From contig VYZI01000170.1 of NCBI GenBank assembly GCA_013397695.1, positions 118,162 to 182,161 on the forward strand: DNA of 64,000 nt, read 5' to 3'. Source of the DNA: Centropus unirufus (Eukaryota; Chordata; Aves; Cuculiformes; Centropidae). A model generated the notes under the pieces. That model was given only the letters and a program-made list of their open reading frames with translations, was not told the DNA's origin and did no database searches. Below are positions 25,086 to 37,300 of the stretch, one piece after another. The stretch's first letter is position 1. Every line of letters starts with the position of its first letter. A program made the position numbers and the translations under genes.

Positions 25086-25492
25086 TCTGTTCAATGGGCA
25101 ATCAAGGACTCTGCCACATGACTCACCATCCCATTGTGAGATGCTCCGCCCAGGAAGAGGAACAAAGCATTTCCCATCTGTATGATCAGGAGTCTGGAAC
25201 ACCACAGCAGCCCTTACCTACGGGACTCTCCGAGGACAAGAGCTACGTAGCCGCCACTGGACTTTCTAAGGAAGAGCAGACTCTTCTACAGAGCCACATC
25301 CACCACTTCAGTAGGACTGCAGCCACCACTTCATTGGACTGCTACCGCCACCCTGACTGACAGGGTGTCAGGTTGTATTCTGACCCTGTCAGTGGTTTTC
25401 TTTTGTACTATTGCATTTATTTTATTTTTCTTTTCCTATTAAATTGTATTTCTGACTCAGAGTCTCACTGGTTTGCTTTCAAACCGGGACAC
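25086..25492 (+). mobile_element. Endogenous retrovirus solo LTR (ERVL/ERVK-like), probably 5'-truncated
   Basis: This resembles the 3' portion of a common avian LTR. It contains 'gtgagatgctccgcccagg', then a run of imperfect 'ccaccacttca' repeats. A T-rich polyadenylation region follows (ttttgtactattgcatttat, then a tattaaa signal), and it ends in 'tttcaaaccgggaca'. There is no adjoining gag/pol/env-like open frame, so it is a solitary LTR. The 5' boundary is uncertain because it merges with the GC-rich islet, which suggests 5' truncation or a composite insertion. Family assignment is from memory of avian LTR ends. Confidence 0.75.
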
Positions 25493-28400
25493 AGAGCAAC
25501 CCTGTTCTCCGTTAAGCCAGGGACTGCAGTTAAGCAACAACCTGAAGGCTCTTGAGAAGCAGAATCCTTAAGAACCTGCACGGGTCTTTAGTTTCATTGT
25601 GATGTCTACAGGTCTTCAAGGGCAATATGCTAAGCAAATGGTGCATCCTGTTTCCTCAGAGCACTTGGGCGAGTTATGCATGTGTAGCTGATACTACAAT
25701 CAAGCTCATCAGAAGCTGCAATCTTTTCAAAAGAGGAAACATATGGCATGAGTCAATGGATTTCTCAGATATTAAGGGATGATTTAGGCACAGCAAACAC
25801 TTCTGCTGCATGACTCCAGGGTTCTCAGAGGCACTTTATGTCACTTCATCTCTATTAACCTCCCAAGAAAGCAATTCAGATCTGAACAAGAGAGAAGAAT
25901 AAAAGATATTACTGACAAAACACAAAAGCATACTCTGATGTCATAATGCTGTATTACTTGAGTCATAGGTAGATTTCCTGGAATTCAGCTTTGATGCAGG
26001 AAAGCAGGCAATAAAGTGTAGAAAGAACACCTAGCTGCTGTGAATAAGAGGAGAAATTATTTCAGATGCCATCGAAGTTATTATTAATGGTGAAAGTTAG
26101 AGAAGCTTTCCAAACTGCACCTTAACACATTATTCATCTTCAAAATGTTCCCCGTACCAATTCTGCACATACTGCAAAGGAAGAATACGACCGTTTTAAC
26201 TGTCTTACAGTAGCTTCTGGGACACAGGATGATTTTATATCTCCTTACTTCTAAAAAAGACAATTTACTATGAATTCAGTTCACATTGCTGTTCCAGCAC
26301 CACCCTTTATGTAGCACCCCCAACAGAAATAACCGAGAGTACTCCATTATATTATTCTTAGACACCTTTTTGTTTTCATTATGCTACTCTGCATTCCACA
26401 GAAGACATCAAATACCTCAATCATAAACTGAGTAACCTTAACAAAGCCAAGCCTTAATAGTGTTTGGACCAGCTGCTTGGAATGTCTACAGCAATGCAGC
26501 ATTATAGCCCCAGTGCTTTCAAATTAAATTAAGATGACCCTGATATGATCAGGATACAGGAGCACACTCATTTCTGCAGTTCTTTTACAGAACTGTAAAA
26601 GTACAAAAACTACAAACAGTAATTGTAGGATGAAGTATACAGTTGTTCATCTCAAACCACTGGAGCAGCTCCAGCAGGGAGCTGTTTCTGCTTGGCTGCC
26701 ATTGGTGCCCCTTTCGGTCCATCAGCCCGCAGCAGAGAGAGGTCCTTCCTCAAACCTCCCTCTGCAGCTCGCACTGCCTTCTCACCAGCAGATGAAAGAC
26801 ATGTAATCAAACCCACTGAATGCAAAGCAAAGCCCAGACTGCAGCTGCCGAGGACAGTTCCCTCCTTCCCATATGCTCTTGTAGCCTTTATGCCATGAGA
26901 GCAAACAGTCCCATGATCTCTCGACAAGCTGAATAAGGTGATTCAGCTGGAAGCTGAAGCACTCTTTCACCCCAAATTTTTTTAAAGCCAGATCAATTGA
27001 TCAATATTGCTGATTCTACAATTGCATGACTGGTAACCACCAGCACAACAGAGACATTTGGATAAAGAGTGCGTGAAGAAGGACCAGGAAACTGCAGCGT
27101 GAGCAAAGTGGCAAAGGAAAGTAAGGGTGTTTTTAAAGTTTTAAGATTGCAATTCAAGATTTTTGCCCAATGACAGTTTAAGGAAGTACTGTCCCCCAAC
27201 AGCTCCTTTAGCCCCCACAGAGCAGACAAGCAGAGAAGAGCATGAACCGACAGCTGCCTGGTCTGTCACCAACACAAGTGTCTCGGGGAACAGCAGATTT
27301 TACCACAGCCACATTAAATCCATTGGCTACCACAGCCCCAAGTTCTCCTCTTGGACACAGAAGTAATCCCTGTAATGCAAAACACAGACGTACAAGTGAG
27401 GTATGAAAGCTTGCTGCCCTGCTGCACACGCTGTAGTTCTGTAGACAAGGACTATTGTGACGGAAAAAAGAAAACAATTGTTTCACTGAGTGATATTATT
27501 CTATCATGTCTGTAATGAAGACAGGTCTGCTTTCGATCAGGGCAGTTGTAAGCTTCCCCTGCAGTGTATCCTATCATCATTTGTCACCCAAGGGCAAAAG
27601 GTAGATAGCGCTGCATCACATTGCTAGGTAAAAAAAGACATGTTCTGTGCTCCATCACTTATGTTATTGTAAGCCCAAAATAGCTGTCAGCTAGGAAAGT
27701 TCTCCTACTTGCCCTTCTTAAAATTAGCACAGCATTTGGTTCTTATTTAATATTTCCACATTTATTTTTAAAAATCTGACATATTTGAGAGAAAAATATC
27801 TTCAATTAATTATTGAATTCTCTCTTCCCGCTTCCCAGTTCAGCAGTGTCCTCTATCAGAAACAGGTTTAAGAGCCTCCCATCCTCATATGATATGCACA
27901 TGTTTTTACAAAATATTCCCCATTCTGTTCACTAAATTCTACAATACCAGCAGACTAAGATCAAAACCACGAAGCTAGAGTATGCTGAAGTTATACCAAA
28001 GTCCCTAAACCCAAGGACAGATAATTTAGCACAGATCAGAGAAGCGCATAGAATTAATGCCATTTTTGTTAGCCTAGCTGATGCTGCACATCTGTGGAGC
28101 CTGACCTCTAAAGTGAGCATTTTTACATCTTATGCACTTCTGCAAAGTAGGCAGATCCTCCACCAGTGCCAGTGTCAGTCGTTGAAATGCTGTCACCTGG
28201 TACCCCATATCTTTGTCCTGAGGAATGAGAAGCATCTTGGCTACTACATGAACAGAATATTTATATACAAAAATATGTATGCATATATACCAAACATTTT
28301 AGTTTTAAAGAACTTTCCTTCAAATTTTACTCGAAATAGGACAATTCAAGCATCCAAAACCCAATTAGAGGACAGTGAGTTGAAGATGATTCATAGTTTG

Positions 28401-29000
28401 TCCTTTTTTTTTTTTTTCTTTTTTTTTTTAACTTAGAGAGATCTCCCAGCGCATGCATACACAGTCCAGGCAGAAATATAACTCCTGTTTCTGGAAGCCA
28501 GAACACTATCAGAAAAAAACAACCCAAAACATATAAAGGATATTAGAAAGAAAAGCATCTCTCCAAAGTATTATAGGTCTCACAAGAGCCCCCTTCAACA
28601 AATAAAGTAATTCTACCCTCAGGAACTCAATGACTGTGTCAGAGCTGACACAAATTTCTGGGTAAACTTTTTTACTTCTAACTGGCAATCTCCTGTTTTG
28701 TGAAACTCTCCACAGTTTGTGAGAATTTATTCTTCAGTCTCAGTGCAAATCAAGGACAAATGGTTTCCTTACATCTTTGGCTCACGTGGTTTCCAAGCTC
28801 TAATCTCAGTGACATCCTGACAGACTGCACAAGTCAAAGGAGGAGCTGCAATAATTGAGCTAAACACAGAATAAAACAATGAGTAGAAAGGTTCTTATTA
28901 CATCAAAATTCTCAGTGTAAAATTGCATTAGTCCGGATTTTCTCTAACTGTCCACGGGTGACATTGCCTGTGTTGTGACACTCGATACTCGCACTGGATT
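25493..29000. other. Gene-poor interval, part 3
   Basis: AT-rich unique sequence up to the CDC23-proximal CpG-rich zone. No exon-like structure was recognised on either strand. It holds a long T-rich tract at 28403-28430. Confidence 0.5.
28403..28430. repeat. Poly(T) tract
   Basis: Two runs of T (14-15 and 10 bases) are split by a single C. No retroposed gene sequence is apparent upstream on the minus strand, so it is best treated as simple sequence. Confidence 0.85.
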
Positions 29001-30292
29001 TCATTGAGCATCAGCTGGGCGCTTGAAGATGTTAACGCTGGGAACCCCCAGTACAGTGCCAGCCCCTGCAGAGCCCGCTGGCAGCAGGGACGTGCCCCCC
29101 GCTGCCCGCGGGGCTCCCCCCGCCTCTGTGTGCGGGGTAGGGGCGCCCCCCGGGGCCCGCGCGGCGGCCCGCGCTACGGGAGCCCGAGGTATTTTACCAG
29201 TTCTCATGTGCTCAAGACTTAATTAGTCCGAAGCGCTAAAAGCCAGGCCTGGGTGTCATTAGCGAGACGCAGCTATTACACAGCGGAACGACGGGAAGAG
29301 CGATGAGCTCTCGCTGTGAGGCAGGTCTGGAAGATTTGAGTTACTGAGCCCTCCGCCGCCAGCCCTTTCGCCCTCTCCTCGCAGCTCCAATAGAGTCCAG
29401 AGCGCCACCTCCTGCCCAATCCTTGGAAGCACAAACCACCGGTTCGAGCCGCCGGGGAGCCGCCGCGGGGCCCGTTACCACGCACGGAATCGGGCATCAA
29501 AAGGCAAACGCGCTCTGTCCCGAGGGCTCGGTGCGTCCTTCCCGTGGAGCCGCTGCTGCTCCGCGAGGGATCCCCTGCGCCGGGAGAGCCCGCCAGGGAC
29601 CTGACCTGAGGGGGATCCTGGCGGCATTCCAGCAAGCATCCGAGTCGGTAGCGCCTCGTGCGTTGTTTTCAGGAGATTCCCTGCTTCCTACGGAAACCTC
29701 ATGGAGCACCTCGAGCTCGGAGCTCCCAGCGCGGAGAACAGCACGCGGTACCCAGCAGCCCAAAGGGAAGAGAAACGGACTTTGACAAAATTGCTTCATA
29801 GAGGATGTGCACCCCCCCTCAATCGCTCAAGGGATTCTGGTAAAAACTGAACGTTCTTAAACTAAAATAATGTAATTATCAGACAAAATCAGATGCAAAA
29901 TGTAGGAGACGGGAACAGCTGCTCGAATAGCCGAACCCCAGAGACCGAGCACAGAGACCGGAAGGACAGAGAAAACCCATCTTCAGAGAAAATTCAGCGC
30001 CTCTTGTCCCCGTTTTTTTGGGGCGAGGCAGGGGGAGCCGGGCCCGCCCCGGTGCCGCCGCAGCCGTTTCGGCGCGCACAGGGGCCCGGGGCTGGCCGGG
30101 ACGCGCTCCCTGCCAAAGCTACGGCAGAGCTGGTGGCCGCTTCGCTCCCGTCCCCGGGGGAAGCAGCACCCACGTGAGAATCGGACCCCAAACAGCGCGC
30201 TTTGCTTCGTGTGTTCCGAAAACCAAGAAAGACCATAAGCAACCCGCAACTTCCCAGCCAGGCAGGGCGCCCAGCGGCTCCCGCTGGGCTCA

Positions 30293-30960
30293 GCGGGGCC
30301 AGCTCCCGGGGCGGGGCCAGCTCCCGGGGCGGGNNNNNNNNNNNNNNNNNNNNNNNNNNNNNNNNNNNNNNNNNNNNNNNNNNNNNNNNNNNNNNNNNNN
30401 NNNNNNNNNNNNNNNNNNNNNNNNNNNNNNNNNNNNNNNNNNNNNNNNNNNNNNNNNNNNNNNNNNNNNNNNNNNNNNNNNNNNNNNNNNNNNNNNNNNN
30501 NNNNNNNNNNNNNNNNNNNNNNNNNNNNNNNNNNNNNNNNNNNNNNNNNNNNNNNNNNNNNNNNNNNNNNNNNNNNNNNNNNNNNNNNNNNNNNNNNNNN
30601 NNNNNNNNNNNNNNNNNNNNNNNNNNNNNNNNNNNNNNNNNNNNNNNNNNNNNNNNNNNNNNNNNNNNNNNNNNNNNNNNNNNNNNNNNNNNNNNNNNNN
30701 NNNNNNNNNNNNNNNNNNNNNNNNNNNNNNNNNNNNNNNNNNNNNNNNNNNNNNNNNNNNNNNNNNNNNNNNNNNNNNNNNNNNNNNNNNNNNNNNNNNN
30801 NNNNNNNNNNNNNNNNNNNNNNNNNNNNNNNNNNNNNNNNNNNNNNNNNNNNNNNNNNNNNNGCGGGGCCAGCTCCCGGGGCGGGGCCAGCTCCCGGGGC
30901 GGGGCCAGCTCCCGGGGCGGGGCCAGCTCCCGGGGCGGGGCCAGCTCCCGGGGCGGGGCC
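30293..30960. repeat. 18-bp GC-box minisatellite with 529-base N gap
   Basis: The unit gcggggccagctcccggg repeats head-to-tail, about 2 copies left of the gap (30293-30333) and about 5 copies right of it (30863-30960). Because both gap edges are inside the same array, the gap is almost certainly more of this repeat, and its true length is unknown. Each unit contains a GGGGCGGGGC-type GC box. Long open frames spanning it on both strands are artefacts of the stop-free 18-base (multiple of 3) unit. Confidence 0.95.
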
Positions 30961-31079
30961 GGAAGGCGGAGTCACGAAGGGGCGGGGCGAGGAGAAGGGC
31001 GGGAGCTGGGCGTGGCCCCGGCTCCTGGTGCGGGGGCCCCCGCGGGACGCTGCGCGGCGAGAGAGCCGCCGTTCACTGG

Positions 31080-31331
31080 CCAATCAGACGACAGGCTTCA
31101 CCACCCCTGGCAAATCAGATGTCAGGGATGCAGCACGTCTCCTGTTGTTAGGAGCGGTTCTTCTCGCGCTCGGCGCAGGGAGGCTGCGTCTAAAGGGCGC
31201 GGGGCGGTGATTGGCGGGACGCTCCGGGTGCGACGCGACGATTGGCGGAGGACGGGGTGCGCGCTGCGGTGATTGGCGGGGCGGCCTGCGCGGTGATTGG
31301 CGGGGCGCTCGGGGCGCAGCGCGGCCGTTGG
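31080..31331 (+). promoter_or_regulatory. CDC23: Cluster of CCAAT boxes (NF-Y), proximal CDC23 promoter
   Basis: One forward CCAAT (31080-31084) is followed by four inverted boxes reading gattggcgg (ATTGG at 31210, 31241, 31272 and 31296) and a degenerate fifth (gttgg at 31327). Start-to-start spacings are 31, 31, 24 and 31 bases. The flanking ggcggga/ggcgggg resembles an E2F core overlapping the CCAAT element. Multiple CCAAT boxes at about three helical turns are known from NF-Y-dependent cell-cycle promoters, consistent with the role of CDC23. The final intact box is about 50 bases before the ATG, so transcription starts close to the start codon. Confidence 0.75.
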
Positions 31332-31345
31332 CGGCGTGGGGCGCG

Positions 31346-34300
31346 ATGGCGGCGGCGGGTCCGGTGCCGGGCAGCGCCTTCTCGGACCTGCGGGAGATCA
31401 AGAAGCAGCTGCTGAGCGTGGCGGAGCGGAGCCGCGAGCGCGGGCTGCAGCACAGCGGGAAGTGGTGAGCGCCGCGCGGGGCCGCGCCGGGGCCGCGCCG
31501 GGGCCGCGCTGACCGGGTCGCCCGTGTTTCTCCCGCAGGGCCGCCGAGCTGGCCTTCGCCCTGGAGCCGCTGCCGCCGGGGGAGCTGCCGCCGCCGCCCG
31601 CCACCACCGAGGTAGGGCGGGGCTGGGCTCCCCGTGCCGCGCGCTCGCCGGGGCGCGGCCTGCGTGCGGTTTTTGGCGCTGCAGGATAAAAAAGATCGGG
31701 AGGTCCGGGGCGCGTCCCGAGGGCTCGGAGGGGGTGAAGGGTTTGGGGGGGGAAGCGTGGGAGGGGCGGCTGAAGTCCCTTAGTCTGACCAGCCTGGAGA
31801 AAAGGAGACAGGGGAGACCTCATCGCCGCTTACCGCTTCCTCTCGGCGGGAGGAGGAGGGGCAGGCGCTAATCTCCTCTCTGGACCCGATGGAATGGCGG
31901 GAGGATGCCGGGGGAGGGTTCGGTTGGACACTGGGAGAAGGTTCTCCACGCGCAGGCTGGTAGAGCCCTGGAACAGCTCCCCAGGGAAGCAGTCACTGTG
32001 CCATGCCTGGCAATGTTCAAGAAGCATTTGGACAACGCACTCGCGCACACGGTGTGTGGATCTTGGGGTTGTCCTATGGAAGAATAGAGGTTGCTCTCGG
32101 TGATCCTCGGGGGTCCCTAACAACTCGGATCATTCTGTGGTCTGTGCTAAGGCCAGCAGTGCTGCAGCACAAACCGTGTGGTGCCACTCAGCTCATGCTC
32201 CGAGCACACCAAGGTCCCCACGGGGATGCAGGAGAAGGGAATTGAGTTCCATCCCCACCCTGCAGGGTCGTTAAATATACAGCAGTGCCACATAGCATCA
32301 GTGCATCCAATTCACAGGTAGAGAGGAATTGTTTGTGATCAGGGGGTTGGTGTCGTATGGCATTCCTGAGTAGGATTCTCTTTTATGATCGTTCCTACTT
32401 GTTGATCACCCACTTCCTGCCTTCTGGCAGCTTGGTGCCATCTGTTTCCTGGAATCTCATTGTTTAGTTTAAATGTTTCTTGCTAGTCTGTACTCATTAA
32501 TTGAGACCTGGGAATCTGAGCATGTAAGGGAATAAAGAAACATTTCTAATGGTATTCAGACCTTATTAATCCTCAAATAAACTGGTTTTAGCTTTTGTAG
32601 CAGTTTCAGAGCTTCTGAGGTCTCAAACCTCTCCTTGTTCCTGCAGGAAGATGCCCGTGATCTGGATGCCTACACTTTAGCCAAGTGTTACTTCGACCTA
32701 AAGGAATATGACAGGGCTGCCTATTTCCTACGGGACTGCAAGAGCCAGAAAGCTTACTTCTTGTACATGTACTCCAGATACCTGGTAAGAGAGAAGGAAG
32801 AGTTGCCTTTTAGCACTCAACTCCTCTGCTTCCTACCCTTCCCTGACACACCTTATTTCTTGCCTGTTTGGTTCAAAATGACCACCCAGAGGTCCCCATT
32901 ATCTGTTTGGGGCGAAGGGAGACAGGGATTTTCTTCTTGCAGTTGTGATATTTGTGACAACTCAGTTTGTGTGCTGTTGCTAGCATTGCAGCGAACCTAA
33001 GGAGTATGCTATGGGAATGTAATCTTGGTTTTTCTCTGTTTTCCACAGTCAGGGGAAAAGAAGAAGGATGACGAGACAGTGGATAGTTTGGGTAAGTCTC
33101 TGGTATCAAGGAAGTAATACAAAATTGTATTATGGAGCTTACAGTAGTGCTTCTTCATGTAAATCATCTTGGGTTTACAGGTTTCCCCTCAATTTTTGGA
33201 GAAGTGTGCTGTGTAACATTTCTTTCATTCTTTCTCAATTCATTGGCTTAATATAGTGTTCTGGTTTGAGCTGAAGCAGAATCAGTTTTCTAACTTCAGC
33301 TCAGTCTCGCCTGTGTATCTTCATTTGCTGAAAGTCAGCTACCTATTTCTCAGCCAGTGCTTCTCTCTAGCAGTGTCAACACGGGGCACTAGGATGCAGA
33401 AAGGCCCCTGCTTGCACTTATTCCTATAGTAATCAGGGCCATCCTTGAGCTGGTGGATGCCCTAGGTCAGGGGCAGAAAAGGCTGCACCTGCAGGGAGGG
33501 ACAGGTAGGACAGGTGACCCCGAACCACTGGACAGAGCAGTCGTACTTGGTAAAAAACTGAGAACGTGAAGGTCTCACTCATTTCCCACGGCCAACGTCC
33601 AGTGAGGACCTCATCTGTCTGCCCTGATCCTGGATCCAGGTGCTCCTGAGTCCAGCTCCCTCCTGACACTGACTCTTCCCTGTGCCTGCTCTGCAGCATC
33701 AGTGATGTCATATAGACATCGAGGGGTGGAGAGGGACAGTTTCCTGGAGTTGTGTGTATTTTTTCATTTTCTTGGTATTTTGTTATTATTAATAATAATA
33801 TTTCATTGAAGCTGCTTTAGTTTTAGTTTCCAACATGCACATCTTTTCCTCTCGTGTCCCTTTCCCCTTTGCCTTGAGGTGAAGAAGAAGGGAATTGGTT
33901 TTAGCTGCTGAAATTGGCCAGGCGAGGGTTAAACTGTGTCATATACATTACAGATTTTCATCTATCAGTTCTGTTAAAGCAGGTAAAACGAGGAATGTAA
34001 TCACAGACTGGGAAGTCTTCAGGTCATGTCAGTGACTATTCTGAACATATCCTAAACTTGAACTGCTGTGCTAGGAATCCTGATGGAAAGCTTGCTGTTT
34101 GACTTTTTCTTGTTGCAGGACCCCTGGAAAAAGGACAGGTGAAAAACGAAGCTCTACGAGAACTGAGAGTCGAGCTCAGCAAGAAACACAAGGCCCGGGA
34201 ATTGGATGGGTTTGGCCTTTATCTGTAAGTGCCTGGCTGTGTTTGTGCTGTGTCTTCGTGTGGCTGTGCAGAGCTGTGTGGCTCCGAGAACTCGCTAACG

Positions 34301-37300
34301 TGTCTTGGCAGGTTCGGAGTTGTGCTGCGCAAGCTGGACCTGGCAAAAGAAGCAATCGAGGTCTTTGTTGAAGCTGCCCATGTCTTGCCTTTGCACTGGG
34401 GAGCCTGGCTGGAACTGTGCAACTTGATTACAGATAAAGAGATGGTAAAACTTGCGAGCTATCAACATGGGGTGAAAAATGCCAGGGTTTAACCTGATTC
34501 ATAAGCAGTGGCTCAGTTGCCACAAGGTTGATGTCACCCACTGCTTTATTCTGTGAGACTATCAGGCAAACCCAAGAGTGTGCATTAGTTACTAAAGTCC
34601 CTTTTCTTCAATTGCTTGCCATGCCGGAGCTTGAGAATCTTTATACAAGCCAGGCCATTTTTTTATTATTCAACAGCAAAGTGTTTTAAGAACTGACGAA
34701 TCCATGTGTCCTGAAGTAGATATCAGCAGGGTTATTGCCTTGTCACGTGAAGGAGGCCCTTCCAAGATACCTCTTGTTTTCTTTCCTTTCCTTTCCTTAA
34801 ACTGCTTATAGTTCTACGGTTACTGAGCATTTGATGGCCTGAAAGGATATGCAGGATCACTGCTTTTAAAACAAAAACACTAACATGGTGTTCCCTTGGT
34901 CAAATACAAAGCTGCAAGTATGAGATTAACTGTATCAAAGAACTGAACTTGTATATCAAACTGAATAGATTATTTTTCTTCATGCATGGGATATGTGGAA
35001 AAAAAGAAATACATTTCTGATTACATTATTTAGAGGCTGTTTACTTAGCTCAGAAATGCTGATGTGATATTGAAGTTCAAACTTACAAAGAAAGTACAGG
35101 CTTTTAAAGAACTCCTGAATTTAATGGAAAAAATCAGACCAGTGGCTGAAGCAGAAGGCAGGTGCTGTCAGCTGTGAAGACAATAATTCCTTCACTGATT
35201 GACCAAATGAAATTCCCTCAGGTCTGCGGTTTCAGTCACTCTGGGAATAGATTGGGAGTGACTGAACAGAATTGTGTGGTCTGTATTGTACTGCTTTGCG
35301 TTTTTCTTAATGCTCCTTTTTCTGTTTCAATATTCTGCATTTATAGGCATTATTTAGTCTCTCCTTTGGAAGAACCCAATATTAATTTTTGGTCCCAATA
35401 CTGCTCTTTTGTAGCTGGTGTTATGGTTTAAAAAAGCAATTGTAGGAAAGCCTCCTACCTTGAGACCATCTGCTAAATCATGGGAGGGGAGATAATGGAT
35501 TCTTTCCCACAGGTGGCGGTTCGAATACTACTGCTTGTCATCTCTTCCTCCTCTTCTTTGGTTCTTGCTAGCTGAAGTCCCTGTCCTTGCCAGATACGTG
35601 GATGAAAGAGTTCTTCCTTGCACACATTTACACAGAGCTGCAGCTGATAGAGGAGGCTCTGCAGAAGTATCAGAGTCTCATCGAAGCAGGATTTTCCAAA
35701 AGCACATACATCATCTCTCAGATTGCAGTTGCCTACCACAATATCCGAGGTCAGTGATGCTTACCAGCTAGTAGGAATGAGCCTCTTAATACAAACTGGG
35801 CATTCATTCTTGTTCTCCCATCTCCTGTTCTTCAGATATTGACAAAGCGCTATCCATCTTTAATGAGCTAAGGAAACAAGATCCTTACAGGATAGAAAAC
35901 ATGGATACGTTCTCCAACTTGCTGTACGTAAGGGTAAGCGCTCTTCCTACTAGCTGTCCATAATGATGGTGTTTTTATCGGAGCTGCATTAAACACTGGC
36001 GAGGTAGCTGGTGCTGCCTAGCATCTGCTTTCTGCTTTGCAACTGCCTGGAACAGATGCAGCCTGCACCTTGCTGACTGCTGAAGGTTTCTTTGTAACAT
36101 GCTCCTTCTCTCTTCCCCTTCATTTGTTTCTCTAGAGCATGAAGCCTGAGTTGAGCTACCTGGCTCACAATCTCTGCGAGATAGACAAGTATCGTGTTGA
36201 GACCTGCTGCGTGATTGGTGAGAGCCACCTCTGTTTGCAGGCTGTGCGAGGAGATCTTGGAATGGCTTGGGAAAACTAGCAGCCAGCAAAGCTCAGAACC
36301 ACTTGGTGACTGTGGTTTCAGGCAGCCTAGAAAGCAAACCAATTGGCAGAGTACCCTTCTCCCTCATCTCTCTCTGAAAGAGTTGCTGTAAAATTGTCAG
36401 TGCAGGAAGGAGTTGAAGAGATCATTAGGAAGGCCCATGTAGCTGATAATCCCTTTATTCATAGTCTTGACACTCCAGTGTCTTGAGGTTTGAATTGGAT
36501 CTGCCTTTAATAGGGTTCTTTAAGTTAGCAGGTAGTAGGTAATAGCTCTTCCACCTGTTTTCTACTTCTCTGCTGTTCTTTTTTGTTTCCTTGTGGATTT
36601 TGGGGGATTTATTTAAATATTGTGACTTCTGCTTTAGGGAATTATTACAGCTTGCGTTCTCAGCATGAAAAGGCAGCACTCTATTTCCAGAGGGCCTTGA
36701 AACTGAATCCTCGTTATCTGGGAGCCTGGACGCTCATGGGACATGAGTACATGGAGATGAAGAACACATCTGCAGCTATCCAGGCTTACAGGTATCTCTC
36801 GTGTACTGCACAAAATGGTGTTTGAGTCTGTGTATGTAAGGATTGAAATAGTATCTTCTAGTTTTTGTTAGTCTTTGCTGAAACCTTAGTTTTGATACTG
36901 ACTGCTTTCTAACTACTCTCCTTTTCTTTGACAGGCATGCAATAGAGGTGAACAAAAGGGACTACAGGGCCTGGTATGGATTGGGACAAACCTATGAAAT
37001 CCTCAAAATGCCTTTTTACTGTCTCTATTACTACCGACGGGCCCACCAACTCAGGTAGTGTTGAGAACAGGGCCATGTTAATTGGCGTTCACTCTGGCCT
37101 GGGTGCCAGTAGCTAAGGAATTTACACATGGGAAATAAGTTGTGGGAGAACATCAATGCTATGCGATCTGTGCAATCTCACTATACCAAATCCTTCTAGC
37201 TGTGTTGCTTAATAGTTAACAAAGGCTTTGCTAGTTAAATGCTGAGGAACACCGCTCAGGAGTGTGAGGGCTGTTTTATGTAAGAGAGGATGAGGATTTT

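Larger units (their letters stand above)
29030..31640. promoter_or_regulatory. CDC23: CpG-rich promoter region of CDC23 (interrupted by an N gap)
   Basis: GC and CpG content rise in steps at 29030-29200, 29400-29780 and from about 29990 to 31640, where exons 1-2 of CDC23 begin. No TATA box is seen near the start codon. GC boxes and inverted CCAAT boxes are abundant. An 18-bp GC-box minisatellite and a 529-base assembly gap (30334-30862) break the island. The extent upstream of the gene (more than 2 kb) would allow a divergent transcript on the minus strand, but none can be demonstrated here. Confidence 0.75.

Noticed and set aside
25094..25360. 88-codon open frame as a small gene
   Set aside because: It lies entirely within LTR sequence and has no retroviral or host protein similarity that I recognise.
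29983..31151. Long open frames on both strands (about 360-377 codons) across the first N gap
   Set aside because: They are created by translating N as X and by an 18-base stop-free tandem repeat; there is no protein similarity or start context.
35421..35520. Possible second LTR edge (ggtgttatggttta) just before CDC23 exon 7
   Set aside because: Only a short resemblance to an LTR start; no matching 3' end or polyadenylation region before the exon.
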